59,874 nt of DNA from an uncultured Lachnospiraceae bacterium (GCA_910585605.1 CAJUFL010000021.1:1-59874), one strand, 5' to 3'; shown: positions 1 through 9,595, numbered from the stretch's first letter. Program-made: numbers and translations. Notes: generated by a model from the letters alone, not told the origin.

Positions 1-131
1 TTCATTGTTCTTTCCTTTGCTGCTGTGCTTTTATCAGCGCCGCAACGAAGACTATGTTATCACAGGGTTTTCTCAATGTCAATACCTTTTTTCAACTTTT
101 TTTGACCTTTTTTTATAAAACCGTTCCAACC
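1..131. other. Left-edge intergenic sequence
   Basis: AT-rich sequence beyond the radA stop. I see no open reading frame with a ribosome binding site, no RNA gene and no clear hairpin terminator here; runs of T lie just downstream of radA on the + strand reading. Confidence 0.4.
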
Positions 132-1484
132 TCATATATACGCCAGTACTTCTGATATATTTTTCACTCCCACTAGTCTCATACCCGGTATTTCTTCTAA
201 CCCGTCACAATTAATCTTTGGCAAAATACAAGTGGTAAATCCCATCTTTGCAGCCTCCTTTACACGTTGGGCAGCCATAGATACTCCCCGCACTTCACCT
301 GCAAGACCTACCTCACCAAATATGATAGTATGTGCATCAACCGGATTATTTTTGAAACTAGATACCAATGCAACAATAACACCTAAATCTATTGCCGGCT
401 CATTCAGACGCATTCCTCCTGCCAGATTCACATAAGCATCATTACCAGCTAACATCAGACCGGCTCTTTTTTCCAATACAGCCATCAAAAGATTCACTCT
501 ATTATAGTCAATTCCTACAGATGTTCTTCTGGGCAGATTAAAATTCGACTGACAAACCAAAGCTTGTATTTCAATCAGAATCGGTCTGGTTCCTTCCATA
601 GAACACACTACAACGGAGCCTGCTGCATCTAAAGGTCTTCCATTTAACATAACCTGAGAAGGATTTTCCACTTCATATAACCCAGTATCCTTCATCTCAA
701 ACACACCTATTTCATTAGTAGAACCAAAACGATTTTTAACACCTCGCAATACCCTGTAAATTGCATTTTTTTCGCCCTCAAAATACAACACGGTATCTAC
801 CATATGCTCCAAAGTTCTCGGTCCTGCCACCGTCCCTTCTTTTGTAACATGCCCCACAATAAAAATTGCCACATCAAGCTGCTTGGCAATCCGCATTAGC
901 CGACCTGTTACCTCTCGTACCTGGGACACACTTCCCGCTCCGCTTCCAACTTCCTCTAAATACATAGTCTGGATAGAATCAATAACAACTACTTCCGGCA
1001 TTACCTTTGTAACAGCCCCTTCAATAGCATCCAGATTTGTCTCGCAAAGCAACAGCATATCCTTTGTAAAACCACCTAATCTCTCCGCCCGTAATTTGAT
1101 CTGCTGTAGTGATTCCTCACCAGAGGCATACAGTACTTTATGCTCTGCCCCTGTAAGGTTACGGCAAACCTGTAAAAGTAATGTAGACTTACCTATTCCC
1201 GGATCTCCACCTACAAGTGTGAGCGATCCTTTTACAATTCCACCTCCCAACACTCTGTCTAATTCTTTCATTCCTGTGCCAATCCGTGTGTCCTCTGAAG
1301 TAGTAACATTTAAAATACTGGTAGGCGCCGCAGCTTCTGTTTTGCCAGAATGCTTACCAGCGCCTACCACTAATTTCTCTTCTACAAAGGTATTCCAATT
1401 CCTACAGCCGGGACATTGTCCCAGCCACTTCGTGGATTCATAACCACACTCCTGGCAAAAATACATCTGTTTTGCTTTTGCCAT
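132..1484 (-). CDS. radA: DNA repair protein RadA
   Basis: RadA (Sms) is a RecA-like ATPase that helps process recombination intermediates by branch migration. The protein shows the family layout: an N-terminal four-cysteine zinc finger (CQECG then CPGC), a Walker A motif GGDPGIGKST at about residue 93, the RadA KNRFG motif near residue 250, and a C-terminal Lon-like domain containing GEVGLAGEVR. About 450 residues is the usual length. I start at the ATG giving MAKAKQMYF, because that is where homologues begin and a GGAG lies upstream; an in-frame extension of 11 codons exists. It is the last gene after clpC and a small conserved gene on the same strand, 19 bases behind the latter. Assignment is secure. 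Confidence 0.96.
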   Translation of the reverse strand: MAKAKQMYFCQECGYESTKWLGQCPGCRNWNTFVEEKLVVGAGKHSGKTEAAAPTSILNVTTSEDTRIGTGMKELDRVLGGGIVKGSLTLVGGDPGIGKSTLLLQVCRNLTGAEHKVLYASGEESLQQIKLRAERLGGFTKDMLLLCETNLDAIEGAVTKVMPEVVVIDSIQTMYLEEVGSGAGSVSQVREVTGRLMRIAKQLDVAIFIVGHVTKEGTVAGPRTLEHMVDTVLYFEGEKNAIYRVLRGVKNRFGSTNEIGVFEMKDTGLYEVENPSQVMLNGRPLDAAGSVVVCSMEGTRPILIEIQALVCQSNFNLPRRTSVGIDYNRVNLLMAVLEKRAGLMLAGNDAYVNLAGGMRLNEPAIDLGVIVALVSSFKNNPVDAHTIIFGEVGLAGEVRGVSMAAQRVKEAAKMGFTTCILPKINCDGLEEIPGMRLVGVKNISEVLAYI

Positions 1485-1503
1485 TCTCCTATTTCTCCAT
1501 ATC

Positions 1504-1914
1504 TTATATTTTTTCAATCTTGATTGTAGAAACCTGCCCTACATTCAATTCCACACTTAAATTCAGCTTACCTCCAAGATTTGTCTTAACAGAACCTGCA
1601 CTGTTACCATCAATCATTGTAACATACTCCTGTCCTGCTTCCAATTCCAATGTAATCTGGGAATCTTCTGTTCCCTCCACTTCAAATTCAACTACATTAT
1701 CTGCCGCTTTAAATCCGTGTACAGCCGTTCCCGGCACTGACTCATATACAAAAGAACCATTTTTTTCTAATTTGGTAATTTCTTTGAAAGTCTTAACTTT
1801 GTATTTATCACCTTTAAAATCAAAACCATCCAGCTTGGTCTTAGAGCTCAACTCATAATTACCAAAACATAATGCTCCATTCTCCTCTTTGATCAGTTCA
1901 CTAACTACTGCCAT
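1504..1914 (-). CDS. Conserved hypothetical protein (sometimes labelled endosialidase)
   Basis: A 136-residue soluble protein with no signal peptide, membrane segment or catalytic motif I can recognise. The sequence is rich in beta-forming stretches and acidic residues, with the conserved-looking motifs YKVKTFKEITKLE and VYESVPGTAV. Clostridial relatives are sometimes annotated endosialidase, but nothing visible supports that enzyme activity. I chose the internal ATG (MAVVSELIKEE) over the longest frame because an AGGAGG sits eight bases upstream of it. The gene lies between clpC and radA on the same strand. Its 206-base upstream gap carries a duplicated promoter-like segment, so it may have its own promoter. 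Function unknown. Confidence 0.8.
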   Translation of the reverse strand: MAVVSELIKEENGALCFGNYELSSKTKLDGFDFKGDKYKVKTFKEITKLEKNGSFVYESVPGTAVHGFKAADNVVEFEVEGTEDSQITLELEAGQEYVTMIDGNSAGSVKTNLGGKLNLSVELNVGQVSTIKIEKI

Positions 1915-2006
1915 TTCTTCATCCTCCTGTATATTCTCGACCACTGGCTTTAGCAAAATTCTATCTGTCATTCTGCTTTATTTATCTTCGCAGCTCCCCA
2001 AAAGAA

Positions 2007-2110
2007 GCCATCCTTTATATTAATAGTATACAATATATGATGTATTTTTTCCAGTAATTTTTTATAAAATTCACAACTATATTTTGCCATCCTTTACTTT
2101 TATTGTATAC
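2007..2110 (-). repeat. Imperfect 25-base direct repeat upstream of the small conserved gene
   Basis: Two copies, at 2007-2031 and 2086-2110, agree at 21 of 25 positions. Read on the minus strand each has GTATAC at one end and TAAAGGATGGC at the other, with the same spacing. The copies start 79 bases apart. Each includes a TATACT/TATACA-like hexamer, so they may be tandem promoters or operator sites serving the gene at 1504-1914. This is seen directly; the role is inference. Confidence 0.5.
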
Positions 2111-2120
2111 GGCAAATACA

Positions 2121-4571
2121 TCAGACCACCTTAAATTTTATCCCTGTTTTAACAACAGAAATTCGCACAGTCTGTCCGGAAGAAATATTTCCTGCTAAGA
2201 TTTCCTCAGCCATTTTATCCTCGATTTCATTCTGAATGGCTCTCCGAAGCGGTCTTGCACCATATTTCTTATCATATCCTTTTTCAAAAATATAATTTTT
2301 CACAGCCTCTCCATAACGAAGTTCTATTCCAAGCTGCTGTTTTACCCTTACCGCAAAATTACGCAGTAATAAATCAGCTATTTCCTTCACCTCTTCTTTG
2401 CTCAGGGCATGGAAGACGATCATATCATCAATACGGTTTAAAAATTCAGGTTTAAACAGTCGTTTTACTTCTTCCATGACACCGTTTTTCATAAACTCAT
2501 GGTCTTTTTCTTCAGAAGAATCACCAGAAAATCCCAATTTCTTTGGTTCCATAATCCTTGCTGCCCCGGCATTGCTTGTCATGATAATAATTGTATTTTT
2601 AAAATCTACTTTTCTTCCTTGTGCATCCGTCACATGACCATCATCTAAAATCTGCAACAACACATTAAAAATATCTACATGTGCTTTTTCGATTTCATCG
2701 AATAAAATTACAGAATAAGGATTCTTACGCACCTGTTCACTTAGCTGCCCGCCTTCCTCAAATCCTACATATCCTGGTGGTGAACCTATCATTTTAGACA
2801 CACTGTGTTTTTCCATATACTCTGACATGTCAACACGAATCAAATTTTTCTCGTTTCCAAACACAGCCTCTGCAAGTGCTTTGGATAACTCTGTCTTACC
2901 TACACCTGTCGGTCCTAAAAACAGAAACGAACCTGTCGGTCGTTTGGGATCTTTCAGTCCCACTCTTCCTCTCTTGATTGCTTTTGCAACAGCCTCAACA
3001 GCTTCATTCTGCCCTATTACACGCTTATGCAGCTCTTCTTCCAGACGGAGAAGTCTCTTAGATTCTTCTTCCTGCAAACGACTTACTGGAATTTTTGTCC
3101 AATCAGAAACAACAGTTGCTATATCTTCCTCATTTAAAACCGGATTTTGCAGACTGATATTGCTCTCTCTCCGTTTTTTCATTTTTTCCAGTTTTTCTTC
3201 CAATAATTTGATTGCAAGCTTCGTTTCATGTGCCGATTCCAAATCATTTTCCATAAAGGACTGATCCAGCTCTACATTCAACGCTGTTATTTCCTTTTCA
3301 ATCTCCTTCATCTGCGGTGTCACTTTAAATATTACCAGTTTCTTCTTTGCAGCAGCCTCGTCCATCAAGTCAATCGCCTTATCAGGAAGAAAACGGTCAT
3401 TTAAATAACGCACTGCCAGTTTCACACAGGCATTTACCGCCTCATCACTGATTTTCAGACCATGATGATATTCATAGCAGGAACGAAGTCCCTGTAATAT
3501 GGCAATCGTTTCCTGCTCCGTAGGTTCATGCACAGTAACAGGCTGAAATCTTCGTTCCAAAGCCGCATCCTTTTCAATATATTTACGGTACTCTGCTGTG
3601 GTAGTGGCCCCAATCATCTGTATTTCCCCTCTTGAAAGTGCAGGTTTTAAAATATTGGAAGCATCAATAGCTCCTTCTGCACCTCCGGCACCGATAATCG
3701 TATGCAATTCATCTACAAATAATATAACATTTCCAACCTGTACCACTTCACCTATCAGCTTCTTGATACGTTCTTCAAATTCACCGCGGTATTTAGAACC
3801 TGCTACCATTCCTGACAAATCCAGGGATAGCAGTCTCTTGCCAATCACCGTTTCTGGTACATCTCCTGCAATGATCATTTGTGCCAGGCCTTCTACGATA
3901 GCAGTCTTGCCTACACCGGGTTCTCCCACCAGACATGGATTGTTCTTCATTCTCCTGCTTAAAATCTGGACAACTCTCTGCATTTCTTCTGCACGTCCCA
4001 CAACAGGATCCAATCTCCCCTCTTTCGCCAGTTTTGTAAAGTCTCTGGAATACTGATCTAATGTAGGTGTTGCCGACTTTCCTTTTTTCTCCTTCGCCTT
4101 AAGGCTGTTCAACTCATTTTTTGCAGCAGCAGGGTCCAGTCCCATTGCTACCAGTATATCTGCATATAGCTTGGTAACTGTAATATTCATCGCCGTAAGC
4201 AAACGAAAGGCAACACTGTCAGGATGCTTGATAATTGCAATCAGCAAATGTTCTGTCCCCACCTGCTTTGCTTTGAATTTCAGAGCCTCCTTATTAGCAA
4301 GCTCTAAAATATCCTGACATCTTTTTGAAAACTCAGCTTTATTTGCTAATACTACATTTGTATGCTCCATCATAAGCTGACTGGTTAAATTCTCCAAACG
4401 CTCTTCTTCCACACCATTTTTTGTTAAGACAGCAGCAGCAAGACTGTTCTTCTCTTTTACCAGTCCCAAAAGCAGATGTTCACTTCCCACATATTCCTGC
4501 GTCAACTGTAGTGCAATTTTCTTTGCATATCGTAAAGCGTTATTGGCGCTCTTCGTATAATTCTGGTTCAT
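2121..4571 (-). CDS. clpC: ATP-dependent Clp protease ATPase subunit ClpC
   Basis: ClpC is a Hsp100 AAA+ unfoldase that feeds substrates to ClpP and acts in general protein quality control. In order the 816 residues show two Clp-N repeats (about 1-150), a first AAA module with Walker A GEPGVGKT near residue 216 and VDELHTIIGAGGA, a middle UVR-like coiled coil near 420-460, and a second AAA module with GPTGVGKT near 555 followed by the C-terminal D2 small domain. The UVR segment separates ClpC from ClpA/ClpB. I start at MNQNYTK, where GGAG lies six bases upstream; the upstream ATG lacks a binding site. The usual ctsR-mcsA-mcsB genes are absent; purD precedes it with only a small hairpin between. 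Confidence 0.96.
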   Translation of the reverse strand: MNQNYTKSANNALRYAKKIALQLTQEYVGSEHLLLGLVKEKNSLAAAVLTKNGVEEERLENLTSQLMMEHTNVVLANKAEFSKRCQDILELANKEALKFKAKQVGTEHLLIAIIKHPDSVAFRLLTAMNITVTKLYADILVAMGLDPAAAKNELNSLKAKEKKGKSATPTLDQYSRDFTKLAKEGRLDPVVGRAEEMQRVVQILSRRMKNNPCLVGEPGVGKTAIVEGLAQMIIAGDVPETVIGKRLLSLDLSGMVAGSKYRGEFEERIKKLIGEVVQVGNVILFVDELHTIIGAGGAEGAIDASNILKPALSRGEIQMIGATTTAEYRKYIEKDAALERRFQPVTVHEPTEQETIAILQGLRSCYEYHHGLKISDEAVNACVKLAVRYLNDRFLPDKAIDLMDEAAAKKKLVIFKVTPQMKEIEKEITALNVELDQSFMENDLESAHETKLAIKLLEEKLEKMKKRRESNISLQNPVLNEEDIATVVSDWTKIPVSRLQEEESKRLLRLEEELHKRVIGQNEAVEAVAKAIKRGRVGLKDPKRPTGSFLFLGPTGVGKTELSKALAEAVFGNEKNLIRVDMSEYMEKHSVSKMIGSPPGYVGFEEGGQLSEQVRKNPYSVILFDEIEKAHVDIFNVLLQILDDGHVTDAQGRKVDFKNTIIIMTSNAGAARIMEPKKLGFSGDSSEEKDHEFMKNGVMEEVKRLFKPEFLNRIDDMIVFHALSKEEVKEIADLLLRNFAVRVKQQLGIELRYGEAVKNYIFEKGYDKKYGARPLRRAIQNEIEDKMAEEILAGNISSGQTVRISVVKTGIKFKVV

Positions 4572-4622
4572 TGCATTCTCCAATCCTATTTTATTATTTT
4601 TCATTCATATTGAAGGCACAAA

Positions 4623-4642
4623 GGGACTGTAATCACAGTCCC
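4623..4642 (-). terminator. Hairpin after purD
   Basis: Perfect 8-base inverted repeat GGGACTGT / ACAGTCCC with a 4-base loop, between the purD stop and clpC. On the minus strand it is followed only by TTTG, so it is a weak terminator; partial read-through from purD into clpC is possible. Confidence 0.55.
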
Positions 4643-4658
4643 CTCCTTTGTACTCTTA

Positions 4659-5930
4659 TTATCGGTCATCAATTGCTTTTCCAATATCATTTCTCATATA
4701 TTTATTTTTAAAATCAATCCATGTTACTGCCTCATATGCATTCGCTCTGGCCTTCACTAAATCAGTACCCTTAGCCGTTACACCAAGAACTCGTCCTCCA
4801 TTGGTCACAACTTCTCCGTTTTCCAATTTGGTTCCAGCATGGAACACATAATAATCGTCTTTGTCTTCAAAAGCATCCAGCCCCTGAATCGCAAATCCCT
4901 TCTCATAAGACACAGGATATCCTTCCGACGCAAGCACGACACACACTGCCGCATTATCTTCAAATTCCAGTTCCACCTCATCTAATCTGCCATCAATACA
5001 TGCTTCCATGACATCGATAATATCATTTTTCATGCGCGGCAGCACTACCTGTGCTTCCGGATCACCAAATCTGGCATTAAACTCCAATACCTTTGTACCT
5101 TTTTCAGTAATCATAAGACCTGTAAACAATACACCCACAAAATCTCTTCCTTCTGCCTTCATTGCAGCCATTGTTTTCTGATATATCTCTTTCTGACAAA
5201 AAGCATCGATTTCTTCTGTATAAAAAGGACTTGGAGAAAAAGTTCCCATACCACCGGTATTTAATCCCTGATCTCCATCCTTGGCTCTCTTATGATCCTG
5301 GGCCGAAGTCATGGTCTTAATCGTTGTTCCGTCACAAAATGCCAGAACTGATACTTCTCTTCCCGTCATAAATTCTTCAATTACCATTTTGTTGCCTGCA
5401 TCTCCAAAATGCTTATCCAGCATAATTTCTTTTACACCAGCTTTTGCTTCCTCTAAATCCTTACAGATTAAAACTCCTTTTCCCAAGGCAAGCCCGTCAG
5501 CCTTTAATACAATAGGAAACTCTGCTTGTTCCAAATATGCTAGTGCATCATCCGCATTATCAAAATTCTCATAAGCTGCTGTTGGAATTCCATATTTTTT
5601 CATTAAATCCTTGGAAAAAGCCTTAGAACCTTCTATGATTGCCGCATTTTTACGAGGTCCGAAAACTCTCATGCCTTCCTTTTCAAAAGCATCCACACAG
5701 CCGGCCACCAGTGGATCATCAGGTCCCACAATCGTGAAATCAATCTCTTTTTCTTTTGCAAACGCAACCAATTTATCAAAATCCATAACGGAAATATCTA
5801 CACATTCTGCCAGCTTGGCTATGCCCGCATTGCCCGGTGCCGCATAAATCTTTGATACCTTTTTACTCTTCGCTACACAGGATGCAATGGCATGTTCTCT
5901 TCCGCCGCCTCCGATAATTAAAACTTTCAT
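4659..5930 (-). CDS. purD: Phosphoribosylamine--glycine ligase (GAR synthetase)
   Basis: PurD joins glycine to phosphoribosylamine with ATP, the second step of IMP synthesis. The 423-residue protein starts with the diagnostic GGGGREHA motif, then has an ATP-grasp core (LKADGLALGKGV near residue 145, GTFSPSPF near 230, LEFNARFGDPE near 285) and the C-terminal swivel domain. Length is normal for the monofunctional bacterial enzyme. It is the last gene of a minus-strand purM-purN-purD run, 46 bases after purN, and ends just before a small hairpin. Confidence 0.97.
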   Translation of the reverse strand: MKVLIIGGGGREHAIASCVAKSKKVSKIYAAPGNAGIAKLAECVDISVMDFDKLVAFAKEKEIDFTIVGPDDPLVAGCVDAFEKEGMRVFGPRKNAAIIEGSKAFSKDLMKKYGIPTAAYENFDNADDALAYLEQAEFPIVLKADGLALGKGVLICKDLEEAKAGVKEIMLDKHFGDAGNKMVIEEFMTGREVSVLAFCDGTTIKTMTSAQDHKRAKDGDQGLNTGGMGTFSPSPFYTEEIDAFCQKEIYQKTMAAMKAEGRDFVGVLFTGLMITEKGTKVLEFNARFGDPEAQVVLPRMKNDIIDVMEACIDGRLDEVELEFEDNAAVCVVLASEGYPVSYEKGFAIQGLDAFEDKDDYYVFHAGTKLENGEVVTNGGRVLGVTAKGTDLVKARANAYEAVTWIDFKNKYMRNDIGKAIDDR

Positions 5931-5976
5931 GTTTATCCTCCTGTTTTATTTCCATTTATCATACTTTTTCATATGT

Positions 5977-6603
5977 CTATTTCCTGATTACAACCTTACC
6001 ATCTACCACTACTACTTTATCGTTTGCAATCATATCAATCGCCTGAGGTAACAAAATCCACTCTGCCTGCTCCATTACCCTCTGCTGCAAAATCTTGGGT
6101 GTGTCACCTTCCTCCACTACCACCGCCTTTTGCAAAAGAATCGGACCTGTATCTGTACCCTTGTCTACAAAATGTACGGTAGCTCCTGCTACCTTAACAC
6201 CCCTTTCCAAAGCCGCTTCATGCACCTTCAGACCATAAAATCCCGTTCCACAAAAAGCCGGAATCAGAGAAGGATGGATATTGATAATCTTATTCTCATA
6301 TTTATCTATCATTTCAGGCGGAATCACCACCAGATAACCTGCCAATACAACCAAATCCACATGCAAAGCATCTACCGTATCTACCAGCGCTTTATTAAAA
6401 GCCTCTCTATCCGCATAGTCCTTTGGTGATACTAGGATATCACGTATGCCTGCCTTTTTTGCACGCTCTAATGCATAAGCGCTTTTGTTATTACTGATTA
6501 CCGCAGTCAGTTCTGTGTTTGTAATTCTCCCTGATTCCACAGCGTCAATAATTGCCTGCAAATTTGTGCCACCGCCGGATACCATAACTGCTACTTTTAG
6601 CAT
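5977..6603 (-). CDS. purN: Phosphoribosylglycinamide formyltransferase
   Basis: PurN transfers a formyl group from 10-formyl-tetrahydrofolate to GAR. The 208-residue sequence shows the phosphate loop GGGTNLQA near the N-terminus and the catalytic Asn and His in NIHPSLIPAF (near residue 106), followed by DKGTDTGPI with the catalytic Asp. It begins inside the last codons of purM (7-base overlap), a sign of translational coupling, and is followed by purD, which makes its substrate. Confidence 0.96.
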   Translation of the reverse strand: MLKVAVMVSGGGTNLQAIIDAVESGRITNTELTAVISNNKSAYALERAKKAGIRDILVSPKDYADREAFNKALVDTVDALHVDLVVLAGYLVVIPPEMIDKYENKIINIHPSLIPAFCGTGFYGLKVHEAALERGVKVAGATVHFVDKGTDTGPILLQKAVVVEEGDTPKILQQRVMEQAEWILLPQAIDMIANDKVVVVDGKVVIRK

Positions 6604-7622
6604 AATGTTACTCCTTTATCACCAGCCTCTACCTGTCCCACCAGATAAGCCTCTTCCCCTGCTTCTTTTAATGCTGCTATTGCCTTATCTGCCTCTGAAG
6701 CATCAACCGCAAGCATCATGCCAATTCCCATATTATAAGTATTATACATCATTTCCTCTTCCACATTGCCAGTACGTGCCATCAGTCTGAAAATCGCCGG
6801 TACTTCATAGGAATCCTTTTTAATCACTGCTCTTACTCCATCTGGCAGCATTCTCGGTATATTCTCATAAAATCCGCCTCCGGTAATGTGAGAACAACCC
6901 TTTATCACAATACCCGCTTCTTTTACACTTCTAAGTGCCTTTACATATATCTTGGTAGGAGCGAGCAATGCTTCTCCCAATGTTTTACCCAGTTCATCAT
7001 AATGTGTTTCAAGAGATTCTTTTGTCATATCAAATATCTTTCTGACCAGAGAAAATCCGTTGCTGTGAACACCGCTGGATGCAATCCCTATCAATGCATC
7101 TCCTGCTTTAATGCTCTGTCCGGTAATCAAATCCTTTTGATCTACTATCCCTACTGCAAATCCTGCCAGATCATATTCATCTTCAGGATAAAAACCTGGC
7201 ATTTCCGCAGTCTCGCCACCAATCAATGCTGCATCTGACTGGGCACAGCCGTCTGCCACACCACTTACGATGGTTGCAATCTTCTCCGGAAAATTCTTAC
7301 CGCATGCAATATAATCTAAAAAGAATAATGGTTCACCTCCTGCACAGGCAATATCATTCACACACATTGCCACACAGTCAATACCGATCGTATCATGCTT
7401 ATCCATAATAAAAGCAAGCTTAAGTTTTGTTCCTACTCCATCAGTTCCTGATACTAAAGTAGGATGCTCCATATTTTTAAACTTATCAAGAGAAAATGCT
7501 CCGGAAAAACCACCAATATTTGTCAGTACTTCTTCCCGCATTGTTTTTTTAATATGTTCCTTCATAAGTTCCACTGATTTATAACCTGCCTCAATATCAA
7601 CTCCGGCATTCTTGTAATCCAT
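6597..7622 (-). CDS. purM: Phosphoribosylformylglycinamidine cyclo-ligase (AIR synthetase)
   Basis: PurM closes the imidazole ring of AIR using ATP. The 341 residues show the family motifs GTDGVGTKLKLA (near residue 60), GGETAEMPGFY (near 135) and SSGVHSNGFSLVRK (near 182). A clear GGAGGA ribosome binding site precedes the ATG. It heads the purM-purN-purD operon and has a well-matched SigA promoter about 115 bases upstream. In many relatives these genes sit in one pur operon with purE and purC; here those two lie 6 kb away beyond two chaperone genes. Confidence 0.97.
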   Translation of the reverse strand: MDYKNAGVDIEAGYKSVELMKEHIKKTMREEVLTNIGGFSGAFSLDKFKNMEHPTLVSGTDGVGTKLKLAFIMDKHDTIGIDCVAMCVNDIACAGGEPLFFLDYIACGKNFPEKIATIVSGVADGCAQSDAALIGGETAEMPGFYPEDEYDLAGFAVGIVDQKDLITGQSIKAGDALIGIASSGVHSNGFSLVRKIFDMTKESLETHYDELGKTLGEALLAPTKIYVKALRSVKEAGIVIKGCSHITGGGFYENIPRMLPDGVRAVIKKDSYEVPAIFRLMARTGNVEEEMMYNTYNMGIGMMLAVDASEADKAIAALKEAGEEAYLVGQVEAGDKGVTLC

Positions 7623-7735
7623 TGTTCTTATCCTCCTAAAAAATATAATGGCACTATGTAAAATGAAAACTCTTTAGTCTCCTAATGTAAAACACTTTAT
7701 GATTCCAAAGTTTTTACATACGCATACATAACGCC

Positions 7736-7764
7736 ATTATAATAAAAATCCATATTTTTGTAAA
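7736..7764 (-). promoter_or_regulatory. Promoter of purM-purN-purD
   Basis: On the minus strand, -35 TTTACA (7759-7764) and -10 TATAAT (7736-7741) are separated by 17 bases. The transcript would carry a leader of about 105 bases containing a weak hairpin with arms like ATGTAAAA / TTTTACAT. I do not recognise a purine riboswitch core in it. Confidence 0.7.
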
Positions 7765-7799
7765 GTAGAAGTCAATCTTTCCTATAAATTACTTTATTA

Positions 7800-9488
7800 T
7801 TACTCAATGATTTCTTCTAAAAACTCTTTGAAATTCCTTCTTGCCCCTTCTATGATACTGTCCTCTCTCGTGTCCAGTGCCTTTTCAAACTCACGCAAAG
7901 CATATTCAATCTGCATGCGTTCCTTGCCGATGCTTTCTTCATAAAGGCGTTCTCCCCGAAGCAGCAATAATTTATTCTCTTCCTTATCCCTTGGATGGAT
8001 TTTGAGGTAAGACAAAGCTTCCATCCTTTCCTTAACCTCTTCCTCTGTCATATCTGTTGCATTTGTCCTGATAATCTGCTTGGTAATCTCACCAGTAGAA
8101 ACCACCTTAATTTCCACCTCAAGAATAGAATTCACATCATAAGTATAAGTTACATCCACTGCTTCCTTTCCCGCCTCTGCTTTAGGAACACGAATGTGGA
8201 TTTCTCCTAACATTACATTATTAGAAGCAAACCTGCTCTCTCCCTGCAATACCTTGCATCTTATCTGTGTCTGGTTATCATTTACTGTGTATAACCGTTC
8301 AGTGCGGCTTGCAGGAATCGTTGTATTTCTCTCGATGATCGGACAAAAATGTCCGTCTTCAAATCTTCCGTTATCTTTTTCCAGAACAACCTCAGTTCCC
8401 AAGGTAAATGGACATACATCCGTTAGAATAACCTCCCTGATGCTGTCCTTTCTTTCTTTCATGGCTCCCTGCACTGCTGCACCTAATGCAACTGCCTCAT
8501 CCGGATTAATGGATGTGTCCGGCAGGTTGTGGAACAGCTTGCCTACAAACTTCCGGATAAAAGATAGCTTCGTTGCTCCGCCCACTAACACAACCCTGTC
8601 AATGTCCTTAAGCCGTACATTGGCATCAGATAAACTTCTTTTAATCGGCTGTCTTATCTTATCCAGTAATTCATCGCACTTTGCCTCATACTCATCAACG
8701 GATAATTCCATTTCGTATGTCTGCCCCCCTAGTTTACATAACATTCCAGATGTCCTGTTATCTGAAAATCCCAGCTTACAGTTCTCTGCCTGTTTAGTAA
8801 TATGGCGTAACTCTTTTTCCGTAAGAGCATCCTTGTCGATCTCAGCATGCTTATCAAAAAAAATCTGTTCAATGATTCTGGTAAAATCTTCACCACCCAA
8901 AAAATTATCCCCAGCAACGGCACGTACCTCAATGATAGAATCAAACAGCTCCAATATAGATACATCAAAAGTTCCACCACCCAGATCAAACACCAAAAAT
9001 TTACCATTCTCACGGTTCTGATATAATCCGTATGCAATCGCTGCCGCTGTAGGCTCACTGATAATACGTTCCACTTTAAGGCCTGCCAGTTCTCCCGCAC
9101 GCTTCGTTGCTTTTCTTCTCTCGTCATTAAAATAAGCAGGAACACTGATGACCGCTTCCGTAACTTCTTCCTGTAAAAAGCACTCCGCATCTTCTTTTAG
9201 TGTTTTTAACACAAGAGCTGACAGTTCTTCAGGAAGAAATTTCTTCCCGGAAAGTTCATATGTCTTCTCACTGCCCATACTTCTCTTAAACACCGCAGCC
9301 GAACTCTCCGGATGCAGCAGCATACGTTCCTTCGCAGTCTCTCCGATATACACTTGTCCCTCTTCATCTACACTGACAACAGAAGGGGTTAAATGTTTCC
9401 CTAAGCGATTGGGAATAATCTTTGGTCCTTCTTCCGTATAATAAGCCGCCAGACTGTTCGTTGTACCTAAATCAATTCCAATAATCAT
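7800..9488 (-). CDS. hscC: Hsp70-family chaperone, HscC type
   Basis: A 562-residue Hsp70. The ATPase domain is intact: IGIDLGTTNS at residue 3, the SVPAYFNDERR segment, EPTAAAIAYG, FDLGGGTFDVS and VVLVGGATKL. It is shorter than DnaK (about 610-640) and ends in a short lid. Motifs such as FKRSMGS, DNFLGGEDFT and LTDVCPFTLGTEV match the HscC (Hsc62) branch rather than DnaK, as I recall the E. coli protein. In E. coli, HscC works with dedicated J proteins. Here the preceding gene on the same strand encodes a J-domain/TPR protein, 150 bases upstream. A separate promoter precedes hscC, so expression may be partly independent. Substrates are unknown. Confidence 0.88.
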   Translation of the reverse strand: MIIGIDLGTTNSLAAYYTEEGPKIIPNRLGKHLTPSVVSVDEEGQVYIGETAKERMLLHPESSAAVFKRSMGSEKTYELSGKKFLPEELSALVLKTLKEDAECFLQEEVTEAVISVPAYFNDERRKATKRAGELAGLKVERIISEPTAAAIAYGLYQNRENGKFLVFDLGGGTFDVSILELFDSIIEVRAVAGDNFLGGEDFTRIIEQIFFDKHAEIDKDALTEKELRHITKQAENCKLGFSDNRTSGMLCKLGGQTYEMELSVDEYEAKCDELLDKIRQPIKRSLSDANVRLKDIDRVVLVGGATKLSFIRKFVGKLFHNLPDTSINPDEAVALGAAVQGAMKERKDSIREVILTDVCPFTLGTEVVLEKDNGRFEDGHFCPIIERNTTIPASRTERLYTVNDNQTQIRCKVLQGESRFASNNVMLGEIHIRVPKAEAGKEAVDVTYTYDVNSILEVEIKVVSTGEITKQIIRTNATDMTEEEVKERMEALSYLKIHPRDKEENKLLLLRGERLYEESIGKERMQIEYALREFEKALDTREDSIIEGARRNFKEFLEEIIE

Positions 9489-9566
9489 CTTGCATCCTCA
9501 ATCCTTTATGTCTGAATTTCTTTCGAATGGCTTTCTGCCATCTTTTTATTCCTTACATATGAACTT

Positions 9567-9595
9567 ACTATAACACAAAACCATGAAAATTACAA
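9567..9595 (-). promoter_or_regulatory. Promoter of hscC
   Basis: On the minus strand, TTGTAA (9590-9595), a 17-base spacer and TATAGT (9567-9572), ending about 80 bases before the hscC ATG. It lies in the gap after the J-TPR gene. No CIRCE-type heat-shock repeat is visible nearby. Confidence 0.55.

Noticed and set aside
7623..7730. Possible purine riboswitch in the purM leader
   Set aside because: A hairpin is present, but the conserved loop sequences of the purine aptamer are not visible.
8194..9021. 275-codon plus-strand frame opposite hscC
   Set aside because: Antisense shadow of a highly conserved Hsp70 gene, with Ser/Pro/Thr-rich composition typical of antisense frames.
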